A stretch of DNA of 19,670 bases from Chloroflexota bacterium (GCA_024223125.1 JAAEOP010000618.1:1-19670); one strand, 5' to 3'; positions 1-7,900 are shown, numbered from the stretch's first letter. Numbers and translations: made by a program. The notes: a model not told the origin generated them from the letters alone.

Positions 1-939
1 GATTTTGTTTTTCAAGACACCGAATGCCAAATGCATCAGTTTACGCATAACGGCAACGCGAATGACTGCTTTCTCTTTTCCTTTAGCGGCTAAACGTTGT
101 GCCAACCTTTTTATCACAGGGTTATGTTGGATGGCGCTAATCGCCGGGAAATAGAGTGCTGAACGAATCGTTGCTTTTCCGATACGCGACATTTTCGGCC
201 GTTTTCGAACTGATGTCCCTGAAGAATAATGCGAGGTCGTCACACCCGCGTCAGCCGCAGCCGCCTTGGCGTTCTTGTACTCAGCTAAATCATACATCTC
301 CGCCAGAATGTGAATCGCTGTTTTTTCTCCAAATCCTTTGATTGATACCAATAGGTCCTTCTTTTCTTTCAAATCAGGCTGCTGGTTAACAAAATCCCGT
401 ATTCGCCGCTCAAGCATTTCAATTTCTTCTTCAAGCAGCGCCAATATCTTTTCCAAAGATGCTTTGACCTCTGCATCGCGACAAGTTCCCAGCCGATTTT
501 GTTGTTGTGTTCGACTTTTCTTGAGAGTTTCCAAATGACGCACCAACGCTCTTAGCTTCTTCTGCTCACTTGTCGGCGGTTGCCACAGGTCCGGTTTCTG
601 TGTCCGACAGAAATCTGCTATCACATCCGCATCCAGCGGGTCTGTTTTGCTCCGTCGCAATTGGCTCATCGCATATCCTTTGATGCGCACCGGATTGACC
701 ACACTCACTTGATGTCCCGCTTCATTGAGTGCTTCGGCTACATCTTCCCAATATACACTTGTTGATTCCATGCAGACATGCACAAGTTCACTTGTTTGCT
801 TCTGCAACCAGGCGATTAACGTATTGATGCCGGCCAACGTATTTGCAACCCGTTTCCGCCGCTTTCCTCCTTTTGCGTTAAGAAAGGTTACATCAAGTGT
901 TTTTTTCGAAACATCTATCCCAAGTACAACTGACAACAT
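1..939 (-). CDS. IS110-family transposase (DEDD recombinase), C-terminus cut by window edge
   Basis: The minus strand reads open from an ATG at 939-937 to the window edge (313 codons, no stop). The start is preceded by AGAGGTG at a sensible distance. The N-terminus reads MLSVVLGIDVSKKTLDV, the RuvC-like DEDD domain start, followed by C-M-E-S-T-S and S-K-T-D-P-L-D-A-D, which carry the other acidic residues. A coiled-coil-like middle (about residues 130-190) leads into the Tnp20 (IS116/IS110/IS902) domain with V-S-I-K-G-F-G, then a serine-rich S-S-G-T-S-V-R motif where the family's nucleophilic Ser lies. The last visible residues are AFGVLKNKI, near the usual family C-terminus, so perhaps 10-20 residues are missing. 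The frame shows no frameshift or stop, so the transposase looks intact as far as it can be seen. These enzymes cut and rejoin DNA as site-specific recombinases guided by an element-encoded bridge RNA. Confidence 0.93.
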   Translation of the reverse strand, partial: MLSVVLGIDVSKKTLDVTFLNAKGGKRRKRVANTLAGINTLIAWLQKQTSELVHVCMESTSVYWEDVAEALNEAGHQVSVVNPVRIKGYAMSQLRRSKTDPLDADVIADFCRTQKPDLWQPPTSEQKKLRALVRHLETLKKSRTQQQNRLGTCRDAEVKASLEKILALLEEEIEMLERRIRDFVNQQPDLKEKKDLLVSIKGFGEKTAIHILAEMYDLAEYKNAKAAAADAGVTTSHYSSGTSVRKRPKMSRIGKATIRSALYFPAISAIQHNPVIKRLAQRLAAKGKEKAVIRVAVMRKLMHLAFGVLKNKI

Positions 940-949
940 TTTTCACCTC

Positions 950-1240
950 TTTTTTTCTGTGGTTTATTTTTGTTGGCAACGAACTCAGGTTGTAGTTCTT
1001 GGCCTTACCTTATTCAAAAAGGTCTTGGTGTCGAAGCACCTTCCATTTGATTCTACACAGGCTCTTTGTTTGAACTGCCCTTCGTTCATCCCTATCTCGC
1101 AGGCGGCCTCTATGGGTGTTTGGTCTTTGACGGGATTTGCTGCCTTGTAGATTGTACATTTTCCAACCGCTCGGGCGAATCTTTTTGTTTATTCTCTTGT
1201 TAATGTTCTTAAAGGTCTTTGGTTGTAGGTTTACATAAAT
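950..1240 (-). ncRNA. Candidate IS110 bridge RNA / structured 5' leader region
   Basis: The 396 bases between the transposase start (939) and the next gene (1336) have no supported ORF. In IS110-group elements this position encodes the bridge RNA, about 150-200 nt in characterised cases. A -10-like TATACT lies at 1252-1247 on the minus strand, giving a start near 1240. A TTGACA at 1281-1276 is 22 nt away, too far to be its partner; in known IS110 elements the -35 is supplied by the opposite end on the excised circle. Structure within: a hairpin at 975-1004 and a short GGTG/CACC hairpin at 1027-1040. Words recur: GGTCTT three times (around 1021, 1121 and 1214) and GGTTGTAG twice (988 and 1221). 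Exact ends and guide loops cannot be assigned by eye. The call rests on position and family knowledge. Confidence 0.35.
975..1004 (-). repeat. Hairpin in IS110 leader
   Basis: GAACT (981-985) pairs with AGTTC (994-998) around an 8-nt loop. GGC (975-977) pairs with GCC (1002-1004) outside a 3x3 internal loop. It lies about 40 bases upstream of the transposase start and may belong to the 3' part of the leader RNA. Confidence 0.4.
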
Positions 1241-1335
1241 TGTTTTAGTATAAGGTTTTCACAAGAGTGATAATTGTCAAATAACGCGCCAAAACCGCGC
1301 AAGTCTTCAGGCAATACCTCGTCCAGCTAATCATA

Positions 1336-2139
1336 ATGAATCGTGTTTACGTCTTTATCATTCACAATGATGTCTGGATATTGATTGTAGCTGCGCTGGG
1401 ATTGTTCTGGTACGTCAGCGATTATTTTCGTGCCCGTCAGCAGCTTAAACGGGCCGTTTTCAGTCTGGAACGAGAACGGGGCACACAGGCTCGCAACAAT
1501 GCCCTGACCTTTATTTTTGTCTTGTCTCTCGTAATGGGTTTGGTTTTCTATGTTAACCGACAGATAGCGCCTACTTTACCGGCCGAATTGCTCATCCCCC
1601 CCACACCCACACCAGACATCTTGAGGACACCGCTTGCTTCACCCACGTCTCTAGCTCCGACCATACCAACTCCCACGCCACCGCTGGTTCCCACCATTAC
1701 CTTAGCCAGCCAACCAGGTTCGCCAACCACGGCCGTCCCCAACAGTAACACAGACAATACAGACATAGAAGAAGGGTCTACGACCGTTACCAACACTCTT
1801 CCCATCACTATCCCTACCCCCGCAGTAGGCTGCAATTTACAACTTATGATCAGCGAACCACGCAATGGGGCTGTGGTTTCTGGAGCCATCGAATTTTTTG
1901 GCACAGTTAATACAAGTAATTTTGGCGGCTACCGGCTAGAAGCCAACGGCCCCCAAACTAACGGTCAATGGGCTTCCTTATTAGGGCGCACTTTTGAACA
2001 ACCTGTTGTGGATGGTTTGCTTGGGAATGTGAATTTGAACCAGTGGGAAGCGGGGCCGTATCTGATCCGGTTAACGACCGTAGACAGCGCCCAAAACGAC
2101 GCCTACCAATGCGTTATCCAGATAACGTTAGAGAATTAA
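1336..2139 (+). CDS. Membrane-anchored hypothetical protein with Thr/Pro-rich linker and Ig-like C-terminal domain
   Basis: 267 residues. There are two predicted membrane segments, about 12-27 (WILIVAALGLFWYV) and 58-73 (TFIFVLSLVMGLVFYV), with a basic, charged stretch between them (RARQQLKRAVFSLERERG). Residues about 80-165 are rich in Thr, Pro, Ser and Ala, with repeated T-P-T-P, typical of an extended extracytoplasmic linker. The last ~100 residues (from CNLQLMISEPRNGAVV) look like a beta-sandwich adhesion-type domain. The start is the only standard start codon after an in-frame stop at 1282-1284 and has no convincing Shine-Dalgarno sequence. The IS110 end lies just upstream, so the native promoter or a few N-terminal codons may have been altered. 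I recognise the architecture from Chloroflexota hypothetical proteins but no function can be given. Confidence 0.8.
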   Translation: MNRVYVFIIHNDVWILIVAALGLFWYVSDYFRARQQLKRAVFSLERERGTQARNNALTFIFVLSLVMGLVFYVNRQIAPTLPAELLIPPTPTPDILRTPLASPTSLAPTIPTPTPPLVPTITLASQPGSPTTAVPNSNTDNTDIEEGSTTVTNTLPITIPTPAVGCNLQLMISEPRNGAVVSGAIEFFGTVNTSNFGGYRLEANGPQTNGQWASLLGRTFEQPVVDGLLGNVNLNQWEAGPYLIRLTTVDSAQNDAYQCVIQITLEN

Positions 2140-2179
2140 TTTTTGTTCGGCGAAGCTTTCTGTAAAGCCGATAAGTTAC

Positions 2180-2245
2180 AAACATGGAGAGGAATGAGTT
2201 CAGCATATTTCTGCCTTTACATCGGTGTTTTTCCTATCCATGTTT
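2180..2245. repeat. Interrupted inverted repeat, 15-bp arms
   Basis: Arms at 2180-2194 and 2231-2245 match at 14 of 15 positions in inverted orientation (core AAACATGGA / TCCATGTTT), separated by 36 bases. There is no T-tract, so it is not a clear intrinsic terminator. It lies 41 bases after the stop of the membrane-protein gene. A small mobile-element remnant or a stable mRNA 3' end are possible. Confidence 0.6.
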
Positions 2246-2326
2246 ACAAAATTTGTGCAAATTCTTGCTGACTAATAGTAGCTAGTCCTGAATGATAACA
2301 AGTCTGGAAACGAAGGAACAATTACA

Positions 2327-2521
2327 TTGGATGAGTGGATTGAAAAAATCGAACATGACTATAACCAGGAGTTGTTACAGCTAAAAAATGAAAAAGAACA
2401 AGAAGAAGCAATGCGAGATAATCACGCAATCCCTTTCGTGAGAGCGGAAAGCAAGTATGTTAAGATCGTAGCCGTTAAATGCATACGCGAAGTAGCTGAT
2501 GTCTATTATCTCTGCTCGTAA
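2327..2521 (+). CDS. Small hypothetical ORF (doubtful)
   Basis: 64 codons from a TTG start, with GAAGGA (2312-2317) about nine bases upstream. The first half is strongly helical and charged (LDEWIEKIEHDYNQELLQLK), compatible with a coiled coil; the second half ends in V-A-D-V-Y-Y-L-C-S. It converges on rsmD and overlaps its last 16 bases. No family is recognised. It could be a real small gene, a decayed gene fragment (the frame stays open upstream to a stop at 2279-2281) or chance. Confidence 0.3.
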   Translation: MDEWIEKIEHDYNQELLQLKNEKEQEEAMRDNHAIPFVRAESKYVKIVAVKCIREVADVYYLCS

Positions 2522-3054
2522 AAGCAAAGCTGGGTGTTGCCGTAAATGCGACTGTCATCTAGTTTCAATCCGGCAAGCGTCAATTCCTCATATTCTTTGG
2601 GATCAATTTGCACCACAACAATGCCGTTTTCTGTTAGATAGGTTGACGGCCGTTCCCCCAATACCCCCATCACTTTTACCCAAATACCCAAATATTGGGG
2701 AGGAGCCACATAAATCAGATTGAATCGTTTAGAGACAGGCCGGTTCAAATAGGCAAACGCATCGACCGTTACCAGTTCCGTGCCGCCGCTTAAACCGGTG
2801 GCGCGTAAGTTTGCGTGCATAGTACGCACGGCCACGCGCGATTTATCCACAAAAACAACTTCGGCCGCTCCCCGGCTGAGAGCTTCAATACCCACCTGCC
2901 CCGTACCGCCAAATAAATCCAGCCATCGTTCGCCAGACACATCGTTCAGAATGTTGAACAGGTTTTCTTTGACCCGATCCATAATTGGCCGGGTTGTGTC
3001 GCCGGGAACTTTTTTGAGCTTACATCCTTTGGCTTTACCGCTAATGACACGCAT
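2506..3054 (-). CDS. rsmD: 16S rRNA (guanine(966)-N(2))-methyltransferase RsmD
   Basis: 182 residues, the usual family length. The family N-terminus MRVISGKAKG is followed by T-R-P-I-M-D-R-V-K-E-N-L-F-N (about residues 21-34). The SAM-binding motif L-D-L-F-G-G-T-G-Q-V-G-I-E-A-L-S-R-G-A is at about 45-63 and the acidic ribose-binding end of motif II at V-F-V-D (67-70). It methylates N2 of G966 in 16S rRNA during 30S assembly. Oddity: catalytic motif IV, usually (D/N)PP(Y/F), reads V-A-P-P-Q-Y (116-121), so the Asp/Asn is Ala117. The gene begins two bases after the stop of the upstream membrane-protein gene and is probably translationally coupled to it, since no strong Shine-Dalgarno sequence is visible. 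Confidence 0.9.
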   Translation of the reverse strand: MRVISGKAKGCKLKKVPGDTTRPIMDRVKENLFNILNDVSGERWLDLFGGTGQVGIEALSRGAAEVVFVDKSRVAVRTMHANLRATGLSGGTELVTVDAFAYLNRPVSKRFNLIYVAPPQYLGIWVKVMGVLGERPSTYLTENGIVVVQIDPKEYEELTLAGLKLDDSRIYGNTQLCFYEQR

Positions 3055-3056
3055 CG

Positions 3057-5402
3057 TTATGGTTCTTCCACAATCAGGCGGAACAGTTCAAAGCTGTCTC
3101 CTACCTGAGTACCATTTGCCAATAAAGGCAGTCGCCAGCCCTCAGATTGTACCCATAAACCGGTGGAGACAATATACTCGCCAGGGGGCAAATCGACCGG
3201 TAAACCTAAATAATGCACATCCCGCACATATTTGTCCAGCAGCCACCGTTTGGTTGGGAAATCGCCCGGATTTAGTTTGTGGGATTGGGTCACTAAAACA
3301 CCATCGGGCTGCAAAAGATGCAAGAAGGCTTGAAAATTAATGTCCATTTCGTTTTGGGCTTTCCAATACAATTCTACCGGAATAATGTCGCCGGGCACGG
3401 CCATTTGCCGGGGTACACTATATCCAATCAACCCAATTTGCTCGCCAAAATCAGCAAACACATCTGTCTGCGCTGGTTCAGCTATGAAGCCGGTGGAGTT
3501 GTTATGGAGGACACTGGTTGGTTCCAGAATGAAGATGAACACGGCCGTGACCACCAACACACTGCCTAACACAATCCAATCTACACGCAAAAACGGAGAC
3601 GGGAAACGGGGCGGCAGCAAACTGTTGTCCACCAACTGCCAGCGTCCCTTTCTCAATAATACAGCTATGATGAGGGTGAGGAAAAGGGAGACGGCCGTGA
3701 TCCATCCCGCCATTGTCCGCGCCGGCGACCTGCCAAATTCCACCTCAATCAGATGCTTACCGGCGGGTACAGGAATCACCAGGAACCCCTCTGGACGCCC
3801 CAACTCAGTTTCTACCATTTCCCCATCAATCCGGGCTGTCCAGCCGGGAAAATCAAATAAGAACAAACGTAATCGGGTATCGCGGGGAGTGTCCAGAATG
3901 TAGCGGGTGAGCAGCGGCCGAACCACTTCCGTCTCGATGATGGCTCCCTCCGGCAAGTTGGCATAATTGACCCGATCCATAGGTTTTCCATCTGCCACCG
4001 GAGCCACCACACTTCCCTTGCGGGCAGGCAACACATCCACCGTCGCCGGAATATAATCCGAGGTTGACGTTGTGCCTAACCAACGCCCTGTATTTTCAAT
4101 CAGAGACATCCGCAGCGTATTGACTTCGCCAAAATCGCCCCAGGGCGCGGGTTGGCTCATGGGAAAACTAAGGAGAATGGGAATGATAACGAACACGGCC
4201 GTGACCCATCCCGGCATCGTTTGTCCGCGCAGACGCATATCCAATAAGCCAGAGACGCCTGCTCCAGCTAACACGGCCAACATGACGGCCGCCGGCCCCA
4301 ACAACCGCCACGGAAATTGAAAAAAGGGCAAGAAAGGCAACACTTCCCAAATGGGAGTTGATACGGGCAGCATCATTAAAACCAACAGCAGCAAAGCCAA
4401 AGCAAAATAAACCAGATGGGCAGCCGCTTTCACCCGTCGCGCTAACAGCATGAGTACACCCAGGCCACCCAAAACCCACTGCGCCACTCCCAGATTAAAG
4501 CGGAATAACGGCTCAGTCGCTCCCCAATCCAGCCATTTAGAAAAAGCCAACATCTCCCTTAAGGTAAGAAAATGGGTATGGAAATCATAATTATCTCCCT
4601 GGCCTATCAGGGTCGTTAAATTAACAGCTTCCCGCTCCAAATAGACTGGCAACCAGAAAAAGGCGGCCGCCCCCAATCCCATCCCTAAAGCCACAAACAA
4701 TAATAACAGTCGCCCTCTGGGATACAGGCTAGACGGCCGCCATTTGCTAATGATCAGTTGCCACATGGCCCAACCCGTTAACATGCCAAAGAAGAGCAGC
4801 GCCATTAAATTGTGGGAGAGTATGACGGCCGCTGTCAGCGCCACGGCCGACACCCACACCAACGCCCCGCCCCCCTTACGCAGTCTATCTAAGGCCCACA
4901 ACGCCAGCGGGAACACACCCAAACTTAATGATTCGGCCAACACACCCCGTGCATGAGGATCAATATATTGCACATAGGGTGCATAAAGAAAGACGGTCGC
5001 AGCCACATACCCCGCCGTCCGTCCCCAATTGTCCCGCACAAAACCATACATCCCCAACCCACCGGCCAGCAGACCAATGACAAAAACCGCTTTCACGGCC
5101 GCTACCGCATCAAACCAAGGCAGCAGTTCAAACAACAGCCCCACATAATATGAGAGCGGCGCATAATAATTGAAGATAGGATACCCATACCCATGATAAA
5201 AATTAGGCGCCCAGCGGGGGAAAATTTCTCCGCCCCGAATGAGCAGCCCCAGCTCATGCAAACGAAAAACATGCAGTTCTGCATCCGTCTCTACCGGCAA
5301 ACTGGCACGACTAATAAACGGCCACACCGCAATAAGCCCAATCACAAATATCAATAAAAAGCCGGGATCAACTCGACGTACAAGCTGTTTTATCTGATCC
5401 AT
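3057..5402 (-). CDS. PTPS-related (PF10131-like) polytopic membrane protein, GT-C glycosyltransferase-like
   Basis: 781 residues. An N-terminal membrane helix (about 14-30) is followed by the hallmark first loop E-T-D-A-E-L-H-V-F-R (38-47) and P-R-W-A-P-N-F-Y-H-G-Y-G-Y-P (62-75). These are typical of the '6-pyruvoyl-tetrahydropterin synthase-related' membrane family, which despite its name resembles GT-C lipid-sugar glycosyltransferases. Roughly ten hydrophobic helices fill residues 80-430. A soluble beta-rich segment (about 440-560), two more helices (about 565-630) and a C-terminal extracytoplasmic domain (about 640-781) follow; the last contains G-L-I-G-Y-S and P-G-D-I-I-P-V-E-L-Y-W. A role in cell-envelope glycan or glycolipid assembly is inference; the acceptor is unknown. 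AGAGAG precedes the ATG. The gene is followed two bases later by rsmD. Confidence 0.82.
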   Translation of the reverse strand: MDQIKQLVRRVDPGFLLIFVIGLIAVWPFISRASLPVETDAELHVFRLHELGLLIRGGEIFPRWAPNFYHGYGYPIFNYYAPLSYYVGLLFELLPWFDAVAAVKAVFVIGLLAGGLGMYGFVRDNWGRTAGYVAATVFLYAPYVQYIDPHARGVLAESLSLGVFPLALWALDRLRKGGGALVWVSAVALTAAVILSHNLMALLFFGMLTGWAMWQLIISKWRPSSLYPRGRLLLLFVALGMGLGAAAFFWLPVYLEREAVNLTTLIGQGDNYDFHTHFLTLREMLAFSKWLDWGATEPLFRFNLGVAQWVLGGLGVLMLLARRVKAAAHLVYFALALLLLVLMMLPVSTPIWEVLPFLPFFQFPWRLLGPAAVMLAVLAGAGVSGLLDMRLRGQTMPGWVTAVFVIIPILLSFPMSQPAPWGDFGEVNTLRMSLIENTGRWLGTTSTSDYIPATVDVLPARKGSVVAPVADGKPMDRVNYANLPEGAIIETEVVRPLLTRYILDTPRDTRLRLFLFDFPGWTARIDGEMVETELGRPEGFLVIPVPAGKHLIEVEFGRSPARTMAGWITAVSLFLTLIIAVLLRKGRWQLVDNSLLPPRFPSPFLRVDWIVLGSVLVVTAVFIFILEPTSVLHNNSTGFIAEPAQTDVFADFGEQIGLIGYSVPRQMAVPGDIIPVELYWKAQNEMDINFQAFLHLLQPDGVLVTQSHKLNPGDFPTKRWLLDKYVRDVHYLGLPVDLPPGEYIVSTGLWVQSEGWRLPLLANGTQVGDSFELFRLIVEEP

Positions 5403-5433
5403 TCACTCTCTTAAGTTAGCGTCCGATACCTTC

Positions 5434-5468
5434 CAGACATCCAATTTCTTAAAGAAATCGGATGTCTG
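5434..5468 (-). repeat. Very tight stem-loop upstream of the PTPS-related gene
   Basis: CAGACATCC (5434-5442) pairs with GGATGTCTG (5460-5468) and ATTTCTT (5444-5450) with AAGAAAT (5452-5458). The single interruption (A5443/C5459 on the plus strand) becomes a G-U pair in minus-strand RNA, giving a continuous 17-bp stem with an almost closed apex. It would sit in the 5' leader of the gene starting at 5402. No U-tract follows, so an intrinsic terminator is unlikely. A dispersed palindromic repeat or an mRNA-stabilising/regulatory hairpin are alternatives. Confidence 0.65.
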
Positions 5469-5487
5469 CACAGTTTCTCCAAACATA

Positions 5488-5529
5488 AAAAACGTGAAAC
5501 GTGACAGTTTTATCACGTTCCACGTTTTT
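5488..5529 (-). terminator. Bidirectional intrinsic terminator downstream of sucD
   Basis: Arms 5488-5504 and 5513-5529 match at 16 of 17 positions around an 8-base loop. In the minus-strand direction the stem is followed by T6 (complement of the A run at 5487-5492), as expected for the end of the sucCD transcript, whose stop is at 5601-5599. In the plus direction the stem ends in TTTTT. Confidence 0.75.
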
Positions 5530-5598
5530 CAGTTTTCCGTGTTCAGTTAAGTCTACTCGTGAAAACGCTGAAAACTGCACACCGTACACTGTACACTG
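5530..5598. repeat. Inverted and tandem short repeats next to the sucD stop
   Basis: CAGTTTTC (5530-5537) is repeated inverted as GAAAACTG (5570-5577). The heptamer GTACACT is repeated in tandem at 5584-5597, abutting the sucD stop codon. Together with the neighbouring hairpins this makes the whole 5434-5598 spacer repetitive. Confidence 0.5.
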
Positions 5599-6468
5599 TT
5601 AGGCGATCAAATCCACAATTTGATCCGGATGATCGGCCACGGTGACACCGGCGGCGCGTAACGCTTCAATCTTGCCTTCGGCCGTGCCCGATTTACCTTC
5701 CACAATTGCCCCGGCATGGCCCATCACCCGTCCTGGCGGGGCTGTGCGTCCGGCAATAAAGGCTGTTACCCGTTTGGTCATATTCTGGGAGATGTAAGCC
5801 GCCGCCTGTTCTTCCGCATTGCCGCCAATTTCCCCAATCAAGATCACCTGTTCCGTTTCCGGATCATCTTCAAATAGTTCCAGGGCATCAATAAAACTCA
5901 AACCGCTGATGGGGTCGCCGCCAATACCAACACAGGTGGTTTGACCAATACCGCGCCGGGTTAAAGCATCTACCACCTCATAGGTCAGCGTACCGCTTTT
6001 GGAAACGACGCCAACATTGCCGGGCATGGCTATTGAGCCAGGGATAATGCCGACTTTTGCCTGCCCTGGCGTTAGCAAGCCGGGGCAATTAGGGCCAAGC
6101 AAGGTCACATTTTTTGTATCCAGATAGGCGCGAGCGGCAATCATATCCAACACCGGAATATGTTCAGTCAGACAAACGATTAAACCGACGCCGGCATCGA
6201 TCGCTTCATAAATAGCGTCTACTGCAAAACGAGCCGGGACAAAAATGATGCTGGCATTGGCCCCAGTCGCGGCAACGGCATCCTTCATAGTGTCAAATAC
6301 AGGCACACGCTTCTCGTCGGCTTCAAACCATTGCCCCCCTTTGCCTGGGGTCACGCCACCAACCACATTTGTACCATAAGCAATCATTTGTTGGGTATGG
6401 AACCCGCCTTCACGGCCGGTAATGCCTTGCACCAGTAAGCGGGTATCTTTGTTTACTAGAATGCTCAT
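5599..6468 (-). CDS. sucD: Succinate-CoA ligase [ADP/GDP-forming] subunit alpha
   Basis: 289 residues, normal length. The CoA-binding Rossmann domain starts with [20 protein letters not shown]. The succinyl-CoA-ligase domain holds L-L-G-P-N-C-P-G (123-130) and the active-site phosphohistidine region [11 protein letters not shown], with H251 as the expected phosphorylated residue. With SucC it interconverts succinyl-CoA and succinate with substrate-level phosphorylation in the TCA cycle. The start codon overlaps the sucC stop as ATGA (6468-6465), giving coupled translation and a 1:1 ratio. A terminator follows at 5529-5488. Confidence 0.97.
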   Translation of the reverse strand: MSILVNKDTRLLVQGITGREGGFHTQQMIAYGTNVVGGVTPGKGGQWFEADEKRVPVFDTMKDAVAATGANASIIFVPARFAVDAIYEAIDAGVGLIVCLTEHIPVLDMIAARAYLDTKNVTLLGPNCPGLLTPGQAKVGIIPGSIAMPGNVGVVSKSGTLTYEVVDALTRRGIGQTTCVGIGGDPISGLSFIDALELFEDDPETEQVILIGEIGGNAEEQAAAYISQNMTKRVTAFIAGRTAPPGRVMGHAGAIVEGKSGTAEGKIEALRAAGVTVADHPDQIVDLIA

Positions 6469-7613
6469 GAGGATGTATCTCCTGCTACGGCCGTGACCGC
6501 TTTCTGGGCCGCTTCCGATAAAGTAGCCGCTGTTTCCATTTCCGCCTCAGATAAAATCTCCATTCCCTCTTTAGCGTTGGTTCCCGCCAGCCGCACAATC
6601 ATAGGAATATCTGTATCAATCTGATTCAACGCTTCCAAAATACCTTTGGCAACCTCGTCGCCGCGAGTGATGCCGCCAAAAATATTAATCAGCACCGCTT
6701 CCACCTTCGGGTCCGATAAAATCAGACACAGCGCTGTAGTCACCTGTTCCGCTTTGGCCCCACCGCCAATATCTAAAAAGTTAGCCGGGTCGCCACCAAA
6801 CAGTTTAATTACATCCATCGTCGTCATCGCCAGACCGGCGCCATTGACCATGCAGCCAATGTTGCCATCAAGCTGAATGAAGTTGATACCGCTCAAGCGG
6901 GCTTCCCGTTCCGATTCCGGCTCTTCAGTAATATCACGCATTTCTGCTATTTTGATTTGACGGTACAGCGAATTGTCATCAATGGACATCTTGCCATCTA
7001 CGGCCAACAATTTACCTTCACCGGTGATTACGAGCGGGTTAATCTCCGTCAAAGAGGCGTCATTGACTTTGAAGCAAGCATAGAGGGAGCTAAGTATTTT
7101 ATAAAAGTCGCGCCATAATGCGCGGGGCAAATCTATAGCCGAGGCCAGATAAGTGGCCTGATAACCGCGCACGCCCAATGTGGGATCAATGTGGACGGTC
7201 AAGATTTTTTCGGGCGTCTCGTCGGCGACCTGTTCAATGTCCATACCGCCAGCGGCCGAAGCCATAATCATCGGCCGTCGCGCTGCCCGGTCAATCAAAA
7301 TTGCTAGATAGATTTCCTCATCTATGCCAGGCGCCTGTTCATCCACCAGAACGCGATGCACCTTGTATCCTTTAATATCCAGGCCCAAAATTTGTCCAGC
7401 ATATTCTTCGGCCGTGTCCGGGTCATTAGCCAGCTTGACGCCGCCAGCTTTACCCCGGCCGCCGGTATGAACTTGTGCTTTGATGACCACACGACCGCCT
7501 AATTCCCGGGCAATTTCACGCGCTTCGGTGGGCGACGAAGCAACTTTGCCATCGGGAATGGGGACGCCGTGTTCTGCAAATAATCGTTTAGCTTGATATT
7601 CGTGCAGATTCAC
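6465..7613 (-). CDS. sucC: Succinate-CoA ligase [ADP/GDP-forming] subunit beta
   Basis: 382 residues, normal length. It starts with GTG (7613-7611), preceded by AAGGAGA (7628-7622) at ideal spacing; the N-terminus [20 protein letters not shown] is canonical. The ATP-grasp domain includes [19 protein letters not shown] (about 42-60) and the metal-site region E-I-N-P-L (about 195). The C-terminal ligase domain has [10 protein letters not shown] and [10 protein letters not shown]. It binds the nucleotide and succinate. The leader carries a promoter-like sequence and a terminator-like hairpin (separate entries). Confidence 0.97.
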   Translation of the reverse strand: MNLHEYQAKRLFAEHGVPIPDGKVASSPTEAREIARELGGRVVIKAQVHTGGRGKAGGVKLANDPDTAEEYAGQILGLDIKGYKVHRVLVDEQAPGIDEEIYLAILIDRAARRPMIMASAAGGMDIEQVADETPEKILTVHIDPTLGVRGYQATYLASAIDLPRALWRDFYKILSSLYACFKVNDASLTEINPLVITGEGKLLAVDGKMSIDDNSLYRQIKIAEMRDITEEPESEREARLSGINFIQLDGNIGCMVNGAGLAMTTMDVIKLFGGDPANFLDIGGGAKAEQVTTALCLILSDPKVEAVLINIFGGITRGDEVAKGILEALNQIDTDIPMIVRLAGTNAKEGMEILSEAEMETAATLSEAAQKAVTAVAGDTSS

Positions 7614-7653
7614 CTAAATGTCTCCTTTTGTTGTGGGATTTATTTTGCAAAAG

Positions 7654-7682
7654 AAAAGGCGAACGCTTTTGGTTCGCCTTTT
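7654..7682 (-). terminator. Intrinsic-terminator-like hairpin in the sucC leader (possible attenuator)
   Basis: An 11-bp perfect stem, AAAAGGCGAAC (7654-7664) with GTTCGCCTTTT (7672-7682), has a 7-base loop. On the minus strand the RNA continues as a U-rich CUUUUG, and on the plus strand as TTTTT-AATT. It lies 40 bases upstream of the sucC GTG and downstream of a promoter-like sequence at 7735-7706. It would therefore be transcribed in the sucC leader before the gene. Confidence 0.65.
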
Positions 7683-7705
7683 TAATTATTGAAAAGTGTG
7701 GCTGG

Positions 7706-7735
7706 ATTATAACACGGCCGTGTTTCAGGTGCGAA
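7706..7735 (-). promoter_or_regulatory. Putative sigma70-type promoter for sucCD
   Basis: A perfect TATAAT lies on the minus strand at 7711-7706. TTCGCA (7735-7730; four of six matches to TTGACA) is 18 bases upstream. Transcription would begin near 7699, giving a leader of about 85 nt to the GTG at 7613. The spacer contains ACGGCCGT, one copy of the abundant palindrome of this genome. Confidence 0.45.
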
Positions 7736-7849
7736 CACGTAAGCACGGCCCCGATGAACACAATTATCTATAATGGCCGGACTTAAACACGGTATTCAAA
7801 AAATGAATTCTGAGAATATCTACCTTTGGTTTCTGTTTTTTTCGTAAAA

Positions 7850-7871
7850 AGAGCGAGTATGCAATCGCCCT
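7850..7871 (-). terminator. Intrinsic terminator of the liv operon
   Basis: On the minus strand, AGGGCGA (7871-7865) pairs with TCGCTCT (7856-7850), seven pairs with one G-U. The loop is eight bases and TTTTT (7850-7846) follows at once. It begins 30 bases after the livMG stop codon (7903-7901). Confidence 0.7.
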
Positions 7872-7900
7872 ATGACTATTACAGAAATTACAACTTTTTG

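Larger units (their letters stand above)
1..1265 (-). mobile_element. IS110-family insertion sequence, partial (cut by left window edge)
   Basis: The element consists of the transposase (939 to 1 and beyond) plus the long non-coding stretch upstream of it. A long non-coding end 5' of the transposase is the IS110-group layout, whereas IS1111-group elements have it 3'. IS110 elements lack classical terminal inverted repeats and usually make no target duplication, so the outer boundary cannot be fixed from one end. I place it near 1255-1290 because a -10-like hexamer lies at 1252-1247 and the unrelated gene starts at 1336. The other end lies outside the window. Confidence 0.6.

Noticed and set aside
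725..1150. 141-codon plus-strand frame over the IS110 start
   Set aside because: It is antisense to the transposase N-terminus and the leader, with no domain and Cys/Phe-rich composition.
7769..7774. TATAAT on the plus strand between sucC and livMG
   Set aside because: There is no -35 at usable spacing and no credible plus-strand gene downstream.
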